In this document: piece after piece, positions 41,876-52,324 of the stretch
Layout of the letters: each line of letters begins with the position of its first letter
Numbering within the stretch: the stretch's first letter is position 1
Assembly: GCF_051106095.1 (NCBI RefSeq)
Contig: NC_135789.1
Span: forward strand, 24,175,764 to 24,239,763
Direction of reading: 5' to 3'
DNA from: Pogona vitticeps
Lineage: Eukaryota; Chordata; Lepidosauria; Squamata; Agamidae
DNA: 64,000 nucleotides
The notes under the pieces: model-generated
Database searches by the model: none
What the model was told of the DNA's origin: nothing
Seen by the model: the letters and a program-made list of their open reading frames with translations, nothing else
Position numbers and translations under genes: made by a program

Positions 41876-43030
41876 AAACTCCTCCCATCAAGAAAACATC
41901 AGGACGAATGGTACTGATGAATAGTGGCTGCTGATTGATAAGACTTGCAGGCAACTAATTACAAGTAAGGTAGTAACTGGTTAGTTTTTTGTAACAAGGA
42001 GGTAACTAAGGTGGATTTCAAAAATTACACCCTGTATCACTACAAAGTTACATTTTGCTATGATGAGTAATGTTTTCTAGCTACTTCCAGAAACTGCAAT
42101 TTAACGTCAAGGCATACTTAGAAGCATTTTTATGGGAATTTACGAAGGTTTGATTGATTCCTATAAGTGGCAAGCGAAGCTGCTTGTTATTTTTTTTTTA
42201 CCTTTTCGCCTTTCTAAAGTACAATATCAGAAATGGCCACTAGAGGGAACCAGAGAATAATTCCCTATAATTTTTCTGGCTTGCTGATAACTGTTTTGCA
42301 GTGAACTACTTTTACCAACCGAGCACAGATAATAAAAAAAAAATCTCCTCTGGCTGCCTTGAAGCAAAGAGTAACTTAATAGGTTCCTTCTTCGAAGAAG
42401 CACGGCCAAGCTCTGGCTGTATCAAATTGTACTTTGGGTTCTTATTTATTGCTTATTATGATGACGCTGTCGGAAGACTCCTTGAATCTCCCCTACAGTG
42501 GCAGCCAAGCCCGGTCTGGCGAAGCAAGCTCAGCAAATCGGGAATGTTTTATTTACCAAGGTCTTCACGGAGAACACGTGCGTCTCTCGGGTTTCTTCCC
42601 CTTCCTAAATGGAAGGAAACGAAAACCGTAAATAAGTGACTACTTGCAAACATACACACACACACACACAACCCTGTGTGCAAAAACACATGATGCTGAG
42701 TTATGCAGAGCAAGCCCTGGATGCTTGTGTCGTTGAACAGTAGCAATGCATTATAAATATCTGGGGATTTATTTGGTAGAGAAGACACTGGCTGTTTATG
42801 CATGCAGAGATGGGGAAGCGAGTAAGATGTCTGGAAGCTTATCAGAGTTTTGTTAATTGTTTTGTTTTTTAAATCTGTACAGAGATGGCTTGTCCTGCCA
42901 GCTCAGGTGTGTCCTGTGCCTGGAGATTTCGGGATGAAGCCCTGATAGCAGACGTGGGTCCTTAAGAGATCATAGGAAGGGGCTGGGAGGGAGGCAAGCT
43001 GGCCCTCAGCCTGACTGATAGTGGAAAGAG
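41876..43030. other. No gene recognised; short CA run
   Basis: A CACACA run lies at 42654-42670. At 42220-42260 a block 'ATCAGAAATGGCCACTAGAG' resembles the interior of the Tigger-like elements at 31.5 and 57.1 kb, but too briefly for a firm call. No exon motif. Confidence 0.4.
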
Positions 43031-43200
43031 GTACAAATTTCTGGTCCTCAACAGCCGTGCTCAGCTCTTGTAGACCCAAGCCTGTGGCTTCCTTTAGGGA
43101 TTCAGTCCATCTCGTATTTGGCTCTTCCTCTTCTCCTGCTGCCTTCCACCTTTCCCAGCACGATGGTCTTTTCCGAAGAACTCTTGGAATTCTTGGGATA
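43031..43200 (-). mobile_element. RTE-like LINE (family C), fragment
   Basis: Antisense blocks 'GGTCCTCAACAGCCGTGCTC', 'TTTAGGGATTCAGTCCATCT', TCTTCTCCTGCTGCCTTCCACC and CCCAGCACGATGGTCTTTTCC are all family-C landmarks. Confidence 0.8.
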
Positions 43201-43996
43201 ATTTAGGAGTCTAATCTTAGGAGGCTGAAGAAACGCTCTCTCCTCAGGCATTTTCTTCATAATTCTAATTTTTAAATGCCTTTCCGGTTCTTTTCAGTTT
43301 TACTGCTTTCTCTCTTTGCTTGCCTCATTTTCCTTCCTCCTTCTCTTCCTCCTCCTCTTCCTCTCTTCTTTTTATTTTCTTCTGATCCTGCCGCACCGTG
43401 GATGCTTAGACTTTCCCTTCCCTGCTTCTGCCCGAAGCAAATCACGCTCCTATCCCGACCATCCGGTGGTGGGATCAGACCGTGTCTTCCTTGCAGGCCA
43501 CCTGAAAATTACATAAACCCTCAACCAGCTAGGAAAGGAGAACTGCAGAAAGATTTATAAAGATTATGCAAAAGACGTACCAGTCTCTTTTCTTTCTCCC
43601 TCCCTGGTCGGTCTGTGCAAATTACCCCATTATTCTCTTCCCTGAGGATTTCTGATTGTCCCTATTTTTTTTTCCCCTTTTGAGCTAAAACCAGCCATGC
43701 ATTAAATTAGTTCTGTTCACCAAAATAGCTTGATTGCCTCCTTCCAACGGCAGCTAATGTGGGCTTCCCACGGAGAATCGGAAAATAAAATTGGGAAACC
43801 ATGTAGGGGGTGTGGGGGTGTGGGGGAGGAAAGAGAAGAGAACCCCGTCGTGGTACCCTGCGGAGTTCCTTGATCTCCAGAGAAATCGATTCTCAGGAAC
43901 AAGCATCGGAGTCCGGAAGCAGGGAGGCCACCCCAGAATCGAGACATTGAGGGCAAAGCACATGGCCCTGGGTATGTCCAGTCGGAAGGCATTCAC
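43201..43996. other. No recognisable gene
   Basis: A pyrimidine-rich run (CTTCCTCC-type) spans 43320-43390. Frames here have no known motif. No repeat assigned. Confidence 0.4.
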
Positions 43997-44492
43997 AGAA
44001 CCATAGGATAACAGAGTTGGAAGGGGTTTCTAAGACCGTTGAGTCTAACCCCCGTCTCGAGCCAGGAAACTGAATCTAAAGCAGATCCGACAGACAGCTG
44101 TCCAGTTTTCTCTTGAAGGTCTCCAACACTGGAGAGCTCACCATCTCCCCTTGAGGTCATGGCTTCCGTTGTCCTACTGCTCTAACAGTTACGAAGTTTT
44201 TCCTGGTGCTGAACCTAAATCTGGCTTCCTGTCGCTGGAGCCCGATATGACGTGTCCTGCACTCTGGGACGATGGAGAACAGACCCTGCCTCTCCTCTGT
44301 AGGATTACCTTTCAAGTCTTTCAAAAGGGCTATCTTGTCTCCTCTCTGTCTTCTTTTCTCAAGGCTAAACACATGCCGTGCTTTCAGTCTTTCCTCCTAG
44401 GGCTTGGTGTCTGGTCCCCTCATCATCCTTCTTTCCCTCCTCTGACCAAAGGACTCAAGATGTGGCCTCACCGGTGCTGAATAGAGAGGAAA
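43997..44492 (-). mobile_element. CR1 LINE 3' UTR
   Basis: It starts at the CR1 terminus 'AGAACCATAGGATAACAGAG' and runs through 'CTCTTGAAGGTCTCCAACAC', 'CTACTGCTCTAACAGTTACG', 'CTTTTCTCAAGGCTAAACAC' and AAGATGTGGCCTCACCGGTGC, the same order as at 21.4 kb. 5'-truncated. Confidence 0.9.
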
Positions 44493-44514
44493 TTAGAACT
44501 TCATGTCCTTTGGA

Positions 44515-44690
44515 GTCTTGATTCAAAGCATTTGATTGGGGCTTGAAAAACCTCAGTTATAATCCCCACTCAGCCATAAAACTCACTCGCTGGATGATCT
44601 TCGGCTAATCATTGCCCCTCTGAGCCTGTCCTCCCTTTCAGGGTTGTTCTCAGAATAAAGCCAGGAGGAGGAGGAGGGATGTACTACTTT
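44515..44690 (+). mobile_element. tRNA-derived SINE, degraded
   Basis: The head is poor. The body reads 'CCCACTCAGCCATAAAACTC', GATCTTCGGCTAATCATTG, 'CCTCCCTTTCAGGGTTGTTC', the order seen in the 9.5 and 54.4-kb SINEs. Confidence 0.55.
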
Positions 44691-44696
44691 TAATAA

Positions 44697-45377
44697 ATAA
44701 TAATAATTTTGTGCCATCAAGTCAATTCTGACTTATGGCAACCCTTTTTAGAATTCTCCAAGTACAGTGGTGCCTCATTAGACGATGATAATCCGTTCCA
44801 CTGAAATCGCTGTTTAGCAAAATCATTGTCTAGCGAAAAGCATTTCCCCATTGGAATACACTGAAATCTTTTTAATGTGTTCCAATGGGGAAGAATCGTC
44901 GTTGTCTAGCGAAGATCGGCCATAGGAAAGCCGCTTTGCGAACCGCCGATCAGCTGTTTAAATTGCTGTCTTGCAAAGCTTAGGTCCCCAAAACACCTGT
45001 TTTGCGAGCGCGGAGGGAGCTGTCAAAATTGTTGTCTAGCGAAAATCGGTTTGCGAAGCAGGGACCAAACATTGTCCAGCGAAATTCCCCCATAGGAATC
45101 ACTGTTTTGAGAATCGCTATAGCGATCGCAAAAAGCCGATGTCTAGCGAAAAAACTGTCATGCAGGGTAACTGTCTAGCGAGGCACCACTGTATTGTACT
45201 GTAGAATACTCAGAAGTAGTTTACCCTCCACTTCCACTAGGGGCGCCCTGGGACTGTGCAGCTTGCCCAAGGCCACACAGGCAGGCTCTTCTCCTGCAAG
45301 ACCCAGGTAGGACTCGAACTCCTAACCTTTGGCTCCACAGCCGGAGATCTAAACCACTGAGCTATCCAGCCGGCACT
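44697..45377 (-). mobile_element. SINE (tRNA head + RTE-like tail), split by Tigger
   Basis: The tail (GTGCCATCAAGTCAATTCTG, then GGCAACCC) lies at 44697-44764. The body and head ('GTAGAATACTCAGAAGTAGT', 'GCAGCTTGCCCAAGGCCACA', 'CCACTGAGCTATCCAGCCGG') lie at 45192-45377. The pieces are collinear with the intact copy at 23.4 kb. Confidence 0.85.
44765..45191. mobile_element. Tigger-type (Tc1/mariner) MITE with TA target duplication
   Basis: Terminal inverted repeats CAGTGGTGCCTCATTAGACG and the complement of CAGTGGTGCCTCGCTAGACA, flanked by TA (44763-44764 and 45192-45193). The interior repeats 'TTGTCTAGCGAA' many times. It has no transposase and is related to the 26.7-kb element. Confidence 0.92.
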
Positions 45378-46164
45378 ACCTTCAAAGAAGGTTGCAATAA
45401 AATAAAGCAGATACATAAATACAATGGCAAAAATACTGTTGTTCTAACAAATATCTTTTAGTAATTGTTTATGGCTTAGATTTCTTTCACACTGAATGTG
45501 TTTGTTCGTTAGTGACTCTGTTTGATCTTAGATTTCCTATCCATCTCAGCTCATTATTGGTTATTTGTTTCTTGCTCCTTTTAAACATTTATTAAATTGC
45601 AAGCTTTGTTTTTCCTGTTTTAATTGGATTTGTGACATTTGCTTATCGGCTGCAGCTCCTCGTGTGAAGCAAGGAAGAATTCCAAGATTAAAAACAAAAT
45701 TATATAAAAGTAAATGTTAAAAATTGGCTGACACCAACCTGAACTTCAGTCCAATATTTATTTAAAGGTGGTTCTTACATCTGAGATGCGGGAGAGAGAA
45801 TATAGTTTCCCCGTGACATGTTAGTGCGGTACGATAAATCTCAGCAGCTGCTATGTGTGAAATATTTATATTCCTTATTTGTTTACTTCTTACACCACAG
45901 ATTGCTTTTCCTGGAATTCAAGCAATTAACAGACTAGCAAACCAAATCAGAAAGAAATAACATAGCTAATAGCAAAAATCATGTCCCAACTGTTAAGAAC
46001 CTGAAGTAGTCCTCTACAGTACATGCAATGGGACTATAAACCCCATGTGCCTTAGAAAGTAGAGCCACTGGTCAAGAGCGATGGGAATAAGAATCCATGA
46101 ACATACAAGTTACCCCTTGACCATCATCCCCTTAGAGACCAAGAAACAGACTCTGAAAGTTCAT
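45378..46164. other. A+T-rich stretch, no gene recognised
   Basis: No repeat family was recognised with confidence. Long AT-rich runs only. Confidence 0.4.
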
Positions 46165-46375
46165 ATCACTAACAGCTCTTGTAAACTTGTGGTCTCCTTT
46201 AGGGAGTCAATACATCTCACGCTCGGTATTCCTCTTTTCCTGCTGTTTTCCACCTTTCCCAGTATTATTGTCTTTTCCAGAGAATCCTGCCTTCTCAGGA
46301 TGTGCCCAGAGTAGAACAACCTCAGTCTGAACATTTTTTTTTTAAATTTCTAGGGACAGCTCAGCCTTCAGTAAA
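46165..46375 (-). mobile_element. RTE-like LINE (family C), fragment
   Basis: Antisense landmarks 'TTTAGGGAGTCAATACATCT', 'CTTTTCCTGCTGTTTTCCAC', GAGAATCCTGCCTTCTCAGG and 'GTGCCCAGAGTAGAACAACC' are all present. Confidence 0.8.
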
Positions 46376-46774
46376 CAAGCAGCCTTGAAAAGCACTCCAG
46401 GAACAGCATTTTAAAGGTATGGCCGGCTGGCTTTCTCTGTGTTTGCGGGAAAGTTCATGCAAATGCTGGAGATCTCAAAAGCATGCTTTTTTTTTTTTGT
46501 GAGTTTCTGGTTGATCCCAATAAAATTGATGGATTTGGCTTGGCATTCACTTAAAAACGAAATGAGGCGTCCTACTTAAAAACAAGTGCAGGTGTGGATA
46601 ACGGCATAGAGTGAATCAGATCAGTCCCCCCCCCCCTTCCCGGATCAGATGTTGCCTCAAAATAGAGCCACCAGGATTCTGCAATGACCCCTTGCGGGCA
46701 GAAGTTCCAGAATCAGATGTAACGACAGAACCAGTCTTGAGTTGCCTCCCAGTTACTAAGTCACAGGCCTTTTG
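46376..46774. other. No recognisable feature
   Basis: A T-run lies at 46488-46497 and a C-run at 46626-46635. No exon or repeat motif. Confidence 0.35.
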
Positions 46775-47232
46775 TGTTGGAGTTTTATTTGCAACTTTGC
46801 ATGCCGTCTGTGGTTTTTGTGACCAGGAAGGGACTTTTCTGGGCTGGGGTGAATGTCCATCTATCTAGCATTAACCAATCGTTTCTTCCAGCCTTTGATT
46901 TCAGAGAGAGCCCTGCCCTTCTGTGGAGTGTTCTTTTCTCTCTCTTTAGTCTGTTGGTGGCAGTTGTTTTTGTTTGCTGTTGATCAGTCCGGTTGGTTGC
47001 TACGTGTGACATAAAAGCAGCCCACGCAAGTCTGTAACCTCAAGCAACTGTAAGCAAAGATGTGTATTTTATTCTTTCTCCTGCAAATCTCTCTCAGTGA
47101 GTCCTTGAAATGTGAAATGCTGGCTAATGAGAAAGGGGTGGACTATCTGAGGAACTGGTAGCTATTCTCCTCTGTGGGTCTGTGTACTTCTACTGTATAG
47201 CGAAGGGGGATTTCTCATGACTATAAGTTGCA
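46775..47232 (+). mobile_element. Solo-LTR-like fossil (TGTTG...CAACA family)
   Basis: The longest copy, about 458 bp, starts TGTTGGAGTTTTATTTGCAA and includes a CCAATCG box. A similar copy follows 268 bp downstream in the same orientation. The gap between them holds no viral coding sequence, so the pair is not a provirus. Confidence 0.6.
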
Positions 47233-47500
47233 TTCATGTGGGTTTTCAAGATTGCCACTTTGTAGGGTCAGATCATCAGGATGGGTAGAGATTGTGGGAA
47301 CAAAGCTTCCAGTGAGGAGATCTCAGCTAACCATGGACTGGAGTATTTGTGCTTTTTATGTGTTTGAACTCATGTCCTAGACTCACAAACCCTGGGCCCT
47401 AATCTGGTCTTCCTAAACCATTTGGAGGAGGCTCCTTCCCAAACCTCTCCACCTCCTGGTTAGGAAAGTGAGCAAATCATTGTCTGGAGCAAGAGGCTCC

Positions 47501-47904
47501 TGGAGTCTTTTGCAACCTCGCAGGCTGCCTTTAGTAGGTGTGGCTGGGAGGAGCTCTTGTGGGCTGGAGTGCCTGTCCGTCTATCCAGCACTAACCAATC
47601 CTGCCTCTGATTTCAAGAGAGCCCCACTTCTCTTCTGACGGATTCCTTTCCCTCTCTTGAGTCTTTTGGTGTCTGTGGTTGAAAGCAGTCATGTTTTTTT
47701 TTCTGTTTGATCTGTTCACCACTGTAAGTAAAGAAAAAAAAGGTTTTTATTCTTTCTTCTACTTATGTCTCAGAGTGAGTTACTTGGAGTGTCAATGCCA
47801 GTTCATGAGAAAGGAGTAGACTCATCTGGGGAGTCTACTCTGTGAGCCCTGCCCATCTGCTGCATAGCGAGAGGAATTTTGCTAGGAATTACAAACTCTT
47901 CAAC
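47501..47904 (+). mobile_element. Solo-LTR-like fossil (TGTTG...CAACA family)
   Basis: It begins TGGAGTCTTTTGCAACCTCG and ends near AACTCTTCAAC. Related to the neighbouring copy at 46.8 kb but inserted separately, judging from the unrelated spacer. Confidence 0.6.
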
Positions 47905-48558
47905 GGATGCGTCCATTCCAGGATTTGAAAGGAAATTAAAGCGACGGAAACACAACTTCTCAAATCTTCGGACACAAACTGGACCCGACAGCATTCAGAC
48001 TTCATATCTGAAATTTTCCATCTGAGCCTTGGGTGCATGAGATGGAAAAGCTGGCCAAATTCTGAATATATTTCAAAGCCTGCTTTGGGTGGCATGTGCC
48101 ACAACCGTTTCTTTTTAGAACTGAGAATGTTGCAATATCCTCCTTTTATTTTTATTTTTTTCCTTAACTAGGGGGCAGCATCCAACCTGCCCAGCAACGC
48201 GGAGGAGTTACAGAGTCCATCCCAAGAAAACCCACGACATAAATGGGCCCGCTCCGCTGCTTTTCCTTTCTTTTAATTAAAAAATAAAATGTCTCCACTA
48301 AAAAAGTCATTAATTACTAATGACACAATTAGAACTGGCTAACAAGAGAGAAAAGGGATGCCTTCTAGCACTTTGGAACATTCCAGGATTCGAAAAGAAA
48401 TTAAAGTAGAACTGGGGGGGGGATCATTTATTGTTTGTGGGGAGATGCAGGACCTGGCGAAAGCGAGAAGAGCTTTTGCTGGCATTGCTGTTCTTCAAGG
48501 GTCGCTCGGTCCCTCCGTCCTGAACCATTTCCGTGAAACAAAACAAAAAAAGCAAAGC

Positions 48559-48560
<2 letters not shown>
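47905..48560. other. No gene recognised; a 28-bp motif occurs twice
   Basis: A 28-bp string starting CATTCCAGGATT and ending GAAATTAAAG occurs at 47914-47941 and 48379-48406 with two differences. 48280-48345 has AAGTCATTAATTACTAATGAC. No exon motif. Confidence 0.45.

Positions 48561-48592
<32 letters not shown>
48561..48592. repeat. (GA)16 microsatellite
   Basis: Uninterrupted GA dinucleotides. Overlapping frames of repeated Arg-Glu or Ser-Leu are artefacts. Confidence 0.97.
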
Positions 48593-48595
<3 letters not shown>

Positions 48596-48624
48596 ATCGC
48601 ACCCAGGGTGTTGAAACAGAGTGG

Positions 48625-48710
48625 GAGAGCTGGGCTTTTCGAACTGTGGAAAGCTCCGTCGATGTTCGGACCAAAACCCGGAACAGATTTGGTTTGGGAG
48701 ATGGCTGCCT
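48625..48710 (+). repeat. Short foldback repeat with GTTCGG..AACCCGGA core
   Basis: 'GATGTTCGGACCAAAACCCG' with flanks GTGGAAAGCTCC and ACAGATTTGG aligns with 10.30-10.35 kb and with the minus strand at 6.6 kb. Confidence 0.5.
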
Positions 48711-48744
48711 CCAGCAGATGGAGAGCGATAAAGGGCTGCATTCT

Positions 48745-49020
48745 GACCATACGTGGAGGACCTCAAATGCAAGACTCAAGACTCGAGTTGCGGGACTTGC
48801 TGTCGAGTCGGACTTAATTCGCATTGGGAACTTGACTTAAAGTTAACTCAGGTGTTTTGTTGCTGTTGTTTTTTCCGATGAGTCAGACTTGACTCGGAAG
48901 CCACCCACCCCTCCCTTTATTCGGGGGGGGGAGGCTTGTTTTTAATAGACACTCAAACTCAGGACTTGGTACCAAAGACTCAGACTTGGACCCAAAGGCT
49001 TGCCAACATCCCTGTTCAAA
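48745..49020. repeat. ACTCG-rich interspersed repeat, uninterrupted copy
   Basis: 'CAAGACTCAAGACTCGAGTT', CTGTCGAGTCGGACTTAATTC, 'CGATGAGTCAGACTTGACTC', then CCTCCCTTTATTCGG and 'GACTCAGACTTGGACCCAAA'. It is collinear with the two halves at 37.98-38.48 kb and shows where the MITE entered there. Confidence 0.7.
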
Positions 49021-49240
49021 CGTACCCATCCCTTTCTTCCCTCTTCTGGACCGTGGGAGATAGTTACTCTCCAGTGATGCAGATGCATTGTGCGGGGTCT
49101 CTTCCAACAGTAGGCATCTAACATTAATTCATTTTCTCACCTCTGCATGCAAGGAGGTGAACCTTAAAATTTGGCCCTGGCAAGGGCAAAGTATTTTGAC
49201 GGTGTATTCGTCAAGAGGTGAAGAGACAAGACACATTTTT
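49021..49240. other. No recognisable feature
   Basis: Spacer before the octamer cluster. Nothing recognised. Confidence 0.3.
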
Positions 49241-49254
49241 GGTGCAAACAATGC

Positions 49255-49296
49255 TTTCTAATGCAAATCATGCCTTAAGATAAATTATGCAAATAG
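49255..49296 (+). promoter_or_regulatory. Two direct octamer (POU) sites
   Basis: Perfect ATGCAAAT octamers at 49261-49268 and 49287-49294, same orientation, 26 bp start to start, in a repeat-free A+T-rich patch. Binding is inferred from motifs only. Confidence 0.35.
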
Positions 49297-49449
49297 CACA
49301 GGGCAGTGGGGGCAGCTTCATTGCACGGTCTTTTGACAATTAGGGGGGGGGGAGTGGCTTTTAAAAGGGTTAGTCATAGAGATGGGATTTTTTAAAAAAA
49401 CATTTTATTATTAATTCTCCAGTTCTTGGGAGTTCAGCCTATCTTTCAA

Positions 49450-49750
49450 AGACCGAAATGAAAGAAAGGCCTCAGCTTGAAGGCTCCGAGGCCTAGCTGG
49501 GCCTCGCTCCACCCCAATTTCCTGTTCCTTCCTGATTTGTAGCTGGGGGCTTTGTTTCGGAACAGGAAGTTGGGGTGGAACTAGGCCTAGCCCCTCCTCA
49601 AAGGCTAAGCCTTCCGGTGTAGGCCTTTCTCCCAGGTGAGCCACAGAGAGGTGGGTCTGTAAGGTGCCTGCGAGCGAGGCCCAACTCCCGGAACAGAGAA
49701 TTAGGATATCGTAGTAACAAAACGGAAAAGAAAAATACCCCAAATCCCAC
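49450..49750. repeat. Family P foldback element, shortened
   Basis: AGGCCTAGCTGGGCC-type centre, CAGGAAGTTGGGG, ACTAGGCCTAGCCCC, then AGGCCTTTCTCCCAGGTGAG and TAAGGTGCCTGCG lead to a right arm that ends near CCCCAAATCCCACCC. The left arm is mostly missing. Confidence 0.6.
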
Positions 49751-49799
49751 CCTTAGTCAATCCGGTGTTCTCTAGTTGCTCTGTGAACGTGGGTGGCTG

Positions 49800-50632
49800 C
49801 TGTGCTTCTCCAAGGGGACAAGGGTGGGAAAACTCAAATGTAACCAAGACAAGATGGAGGTGCTCCTCGTGAGTCGAAAGGCAGAGCAAGGAATAGGGGT
49901 TGTACTCCTCCTGAAAATCCAGGTGTTCAGCCTGGGTTTACTCCTGGATTCGTTTCTGAGCCGGGATGCCCAGGGTTTTGGCGGTGGCCAGGAGTGCCTT
50001 GGAACAGTTAAAACGCCGGCTGCATCCGTTCCTGGAGAGGTCTGATCTGGCCACAGGGACCTGTGCTTTAGTGACATCCCAGCTGGATGACTGTAATGCC
50101 CTCTGCCTGGCGCGGCCTCTGGAAAGTGCTTGGAAACTTCAGTGGGTCCAAAAGACGGCAGCCGAATGGCTGCCTCTATGAGTCTGTTTGAGAGTAAAGA
50201 TCCCCAGGAGAGACCTTTTTTACAGTCCGTCCACCTTCACAGGTATATTTGGTAGGGATACAGGAGAGGGCCTTTTCTGTGGCTGCTCCCAGAAACTCTG
50301 GAACTCCCTGCCACTGGAGGCCGGGCTGACCCCCTCTTGGCTCTCCTTCCGCCAGCAGATAAAAGACCTTTCTCTTCAGGCCGTCTTTCCCTTAGTGACA
50401 GGCAGCCTTGAGTGTTTGGGTTTCTGTTTTTGAACCATCCTGCTTTGGATGTGTTTTGGTGTTGTTTTTGTTTCTTGATCTTGTATTCATTGATCCTTTT
50501 CGTATTGCATACTCACTATTCCTGACTTAAATACTGTACTGTCTTTTGATTGCTGTAAGTGCCCTGGGGTCCCTTTTAAAGAGAAAGGTGGATTTAAAAT
50601 CTCATCAATGAACGAATAAACGAAGGAAAGCA
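49800..50632 (+). mobile_element. L2 LINE, ORF2 C-terminal half, UTR and tail
   Basis: Sense frames encode 'QDKMEVLLVS', then 'AVARSALEQLKRRLHPFLER', 'SDLATGTCALVTSQLDDCNA' and 'LQWVQKTAAEWLPL', matching the order of the L2 reverse-transcriptase C-terminal region, and later 'LWNSLPLEAGLTPSWLSF'. A UTR and the tail block GCCCTGGGGTCCCTTTTAAAG follow. Several frame changes make it defective. It is the clearest L2 copy here. Confidence 0.85.
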
Positions 50633-51507
50633 TGGACCTTAGCTTTGGCAAACAAAAGAGACCTTGATCAGGAAAAAAACAATAGCATTCTCTATTTCCT
50701 GTTGTTTGCAGGGGAGGGGAGGAATCCAGAAAATTCATCCTTGAGGTGTCTCTTCAGAACAATGGAGAAGGAAGATTTTTGTGAGTATACAAACTTCTTT
50801 AGGTTTATGTCTTTAGGTGGGTAGGTGTATTTGCAGAGAAGAGGGGCACCAGGAGATGGGAATCTTCACCTCTGGCCTCTCAAGGAAGCACTCCGCAAGA
50901 GGGGATGCCCAGGAGCGCATGACCAGCTTTCTGGAAAGGCTGATCCTTCAGAAATGGCTTTCCACCCTGAGCAGCCCACTTCTGCTAATTAAGATCCTGT
51001 GTCCCTCTCCTGCAGCCATGCCTTGGCCCGAATCCAGCCCGAGAAATTACACCCTCCTGCCCCCATGTGCATCCCCCCCCCAGCCGCCACTATTTTTATT
51101 TATGAGTTTAAATTTAGCCTGGTAATGAGTCTGGCATATGGTGCATAATGGGGAAGACATGGAAACAAGCACAAAGATGGAAAACAGTGAGGCAGGGAAC
51201 ACCAGCCCTCTCTCTCGGCTTGAGCTGTCTCTCCTGAGGCTCTCCGGGTCCCGAGTGGAACAAGATGGGCTGAGACCCGGCTTGATCAGCAATTAAGGGG
51301 AAATTGCTAATCACAAGGTCAGGGGTGGGGTGGGGGAAAAAAAAACCCATTCATTAGTCCCCTGCAGGTTGCAGAAGGAATGTGTGTGTATTTGACTTCC
51401 AAACAGACATGCATCTGTAACCCTGTTTCGCACTTTTAGAACAGGGGGAGGATGAGGCGTCCGGGTAGCGATAAGAGAGCGGTCGCCGGGTTCTGCTCCA
51501 GGGTGCC
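50633..51507. other. No recognisable gene
   Basis: Frames at 50817-51125 (plus) and 51047-51292 (minus) have no known domain. No repeat assigned. 51280-51310 has AGCAATTAAG and ATTGCTAATC motifs. Confidence 0.4.
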
Positions 51508-52045
51508 AAAAATATCTGTCGTTGTCGTTCTGCGCCGTCCAGTCAACCCCGACCTATGACGACCCTATGAGCGACCTCCAAAATGTCCTGTCCTCAACAG
51601 CCCTGCTCAGATCTTGCAGACTCAAGCCTGTGGTTCCTTTTGGGAGTCAGTCCACCTCGTATTGGGTCTTCCTCTTTTCCTGCTGCCTTCCACTTTTCCC
51701 AGCATGATGGTCTTTCCCAGACAATCCTACCTTCTCATGATGTGAAAGTAGGACAGCCTCAGTTTCATCATCATTATTATTATTTTTTTTTTTGCCTCCA
51801 GAAGATTGTTCAGGCTGGATTTGATTGAGGACCCACTTGTTTGTCTTTCTGGCTTTCCAGGGCATCCACAAAGCTCTCCTCCAGCACTACCTTTTTTCTT
51901 TTTTTTTGCCTTTTCTTGCCAGCTAGATTCTTTACTGTCCAGCTTTCACACCCAGACGAGGGGACTGGAAATACAGGAGTGTGGATGATCTTGGTTTTAG
52001 CCTCCGGTGACCTTTCCTGACACTCAATTATCTTTGAAAAGTTCC
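51508..52045 (-). mobile_element. RTE-like LINE (family C), longer 3' fragment
   Basis: A nearly continuous antisense copy: terminus 'CCAGTCAACCCCGACCTATG', 'TGTCCTGTCCTCAACAGCCC', 'CTCTTTTCCTGCTGCCTTCC', GACAATCCTACCTTCTCATGATG, then a T-rich insertion, 'GATTTGATTGAGGACCCACT' and 'GCTTTCACACCCAGACGAGG'. Confidence 0.85.
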
Positions 52046-52324
52046 AGATGCAAAGGGGATTGTGAACTGGAGAGTGCCAGGGGGGAAAATGGCAAATGTC
52101 CCCTATTGCTATTTACTTTTGGCGTCACTTTTCCCAGGAGTGGCCAAAGCTCCCCCTACTTCTTGAGGCACGAAACATAGCAACCTCTGCCAGCTCCGAC
52201 ACTGGCCTGCTGTGACGTCTTCTCGAACAGTAGAGATCATGCTTTCAAAGAGAGGAAAGAGAGCCGCATGGCCGTCTTCTGCTCTACCAGACAAGGAGAG
52301 GGAAGGTCCCAGCTGTGGCTCGTA
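52046..52324. other. No recognisable feature
   Basis: Short spacer. Nothing recognised. Confidence 0.3.

Noticed and set aside
42220-42260. Third copy of the Tigger-like element of 31.5 and 57.1 kb
   Set aside because: Similarity covers about 20 bases, too short to call.
46775-47904. The two LTR-like copies as the ends of one provirus
   Set aside because: Only 268 bp lie between them, with no coding or primer-binding features.
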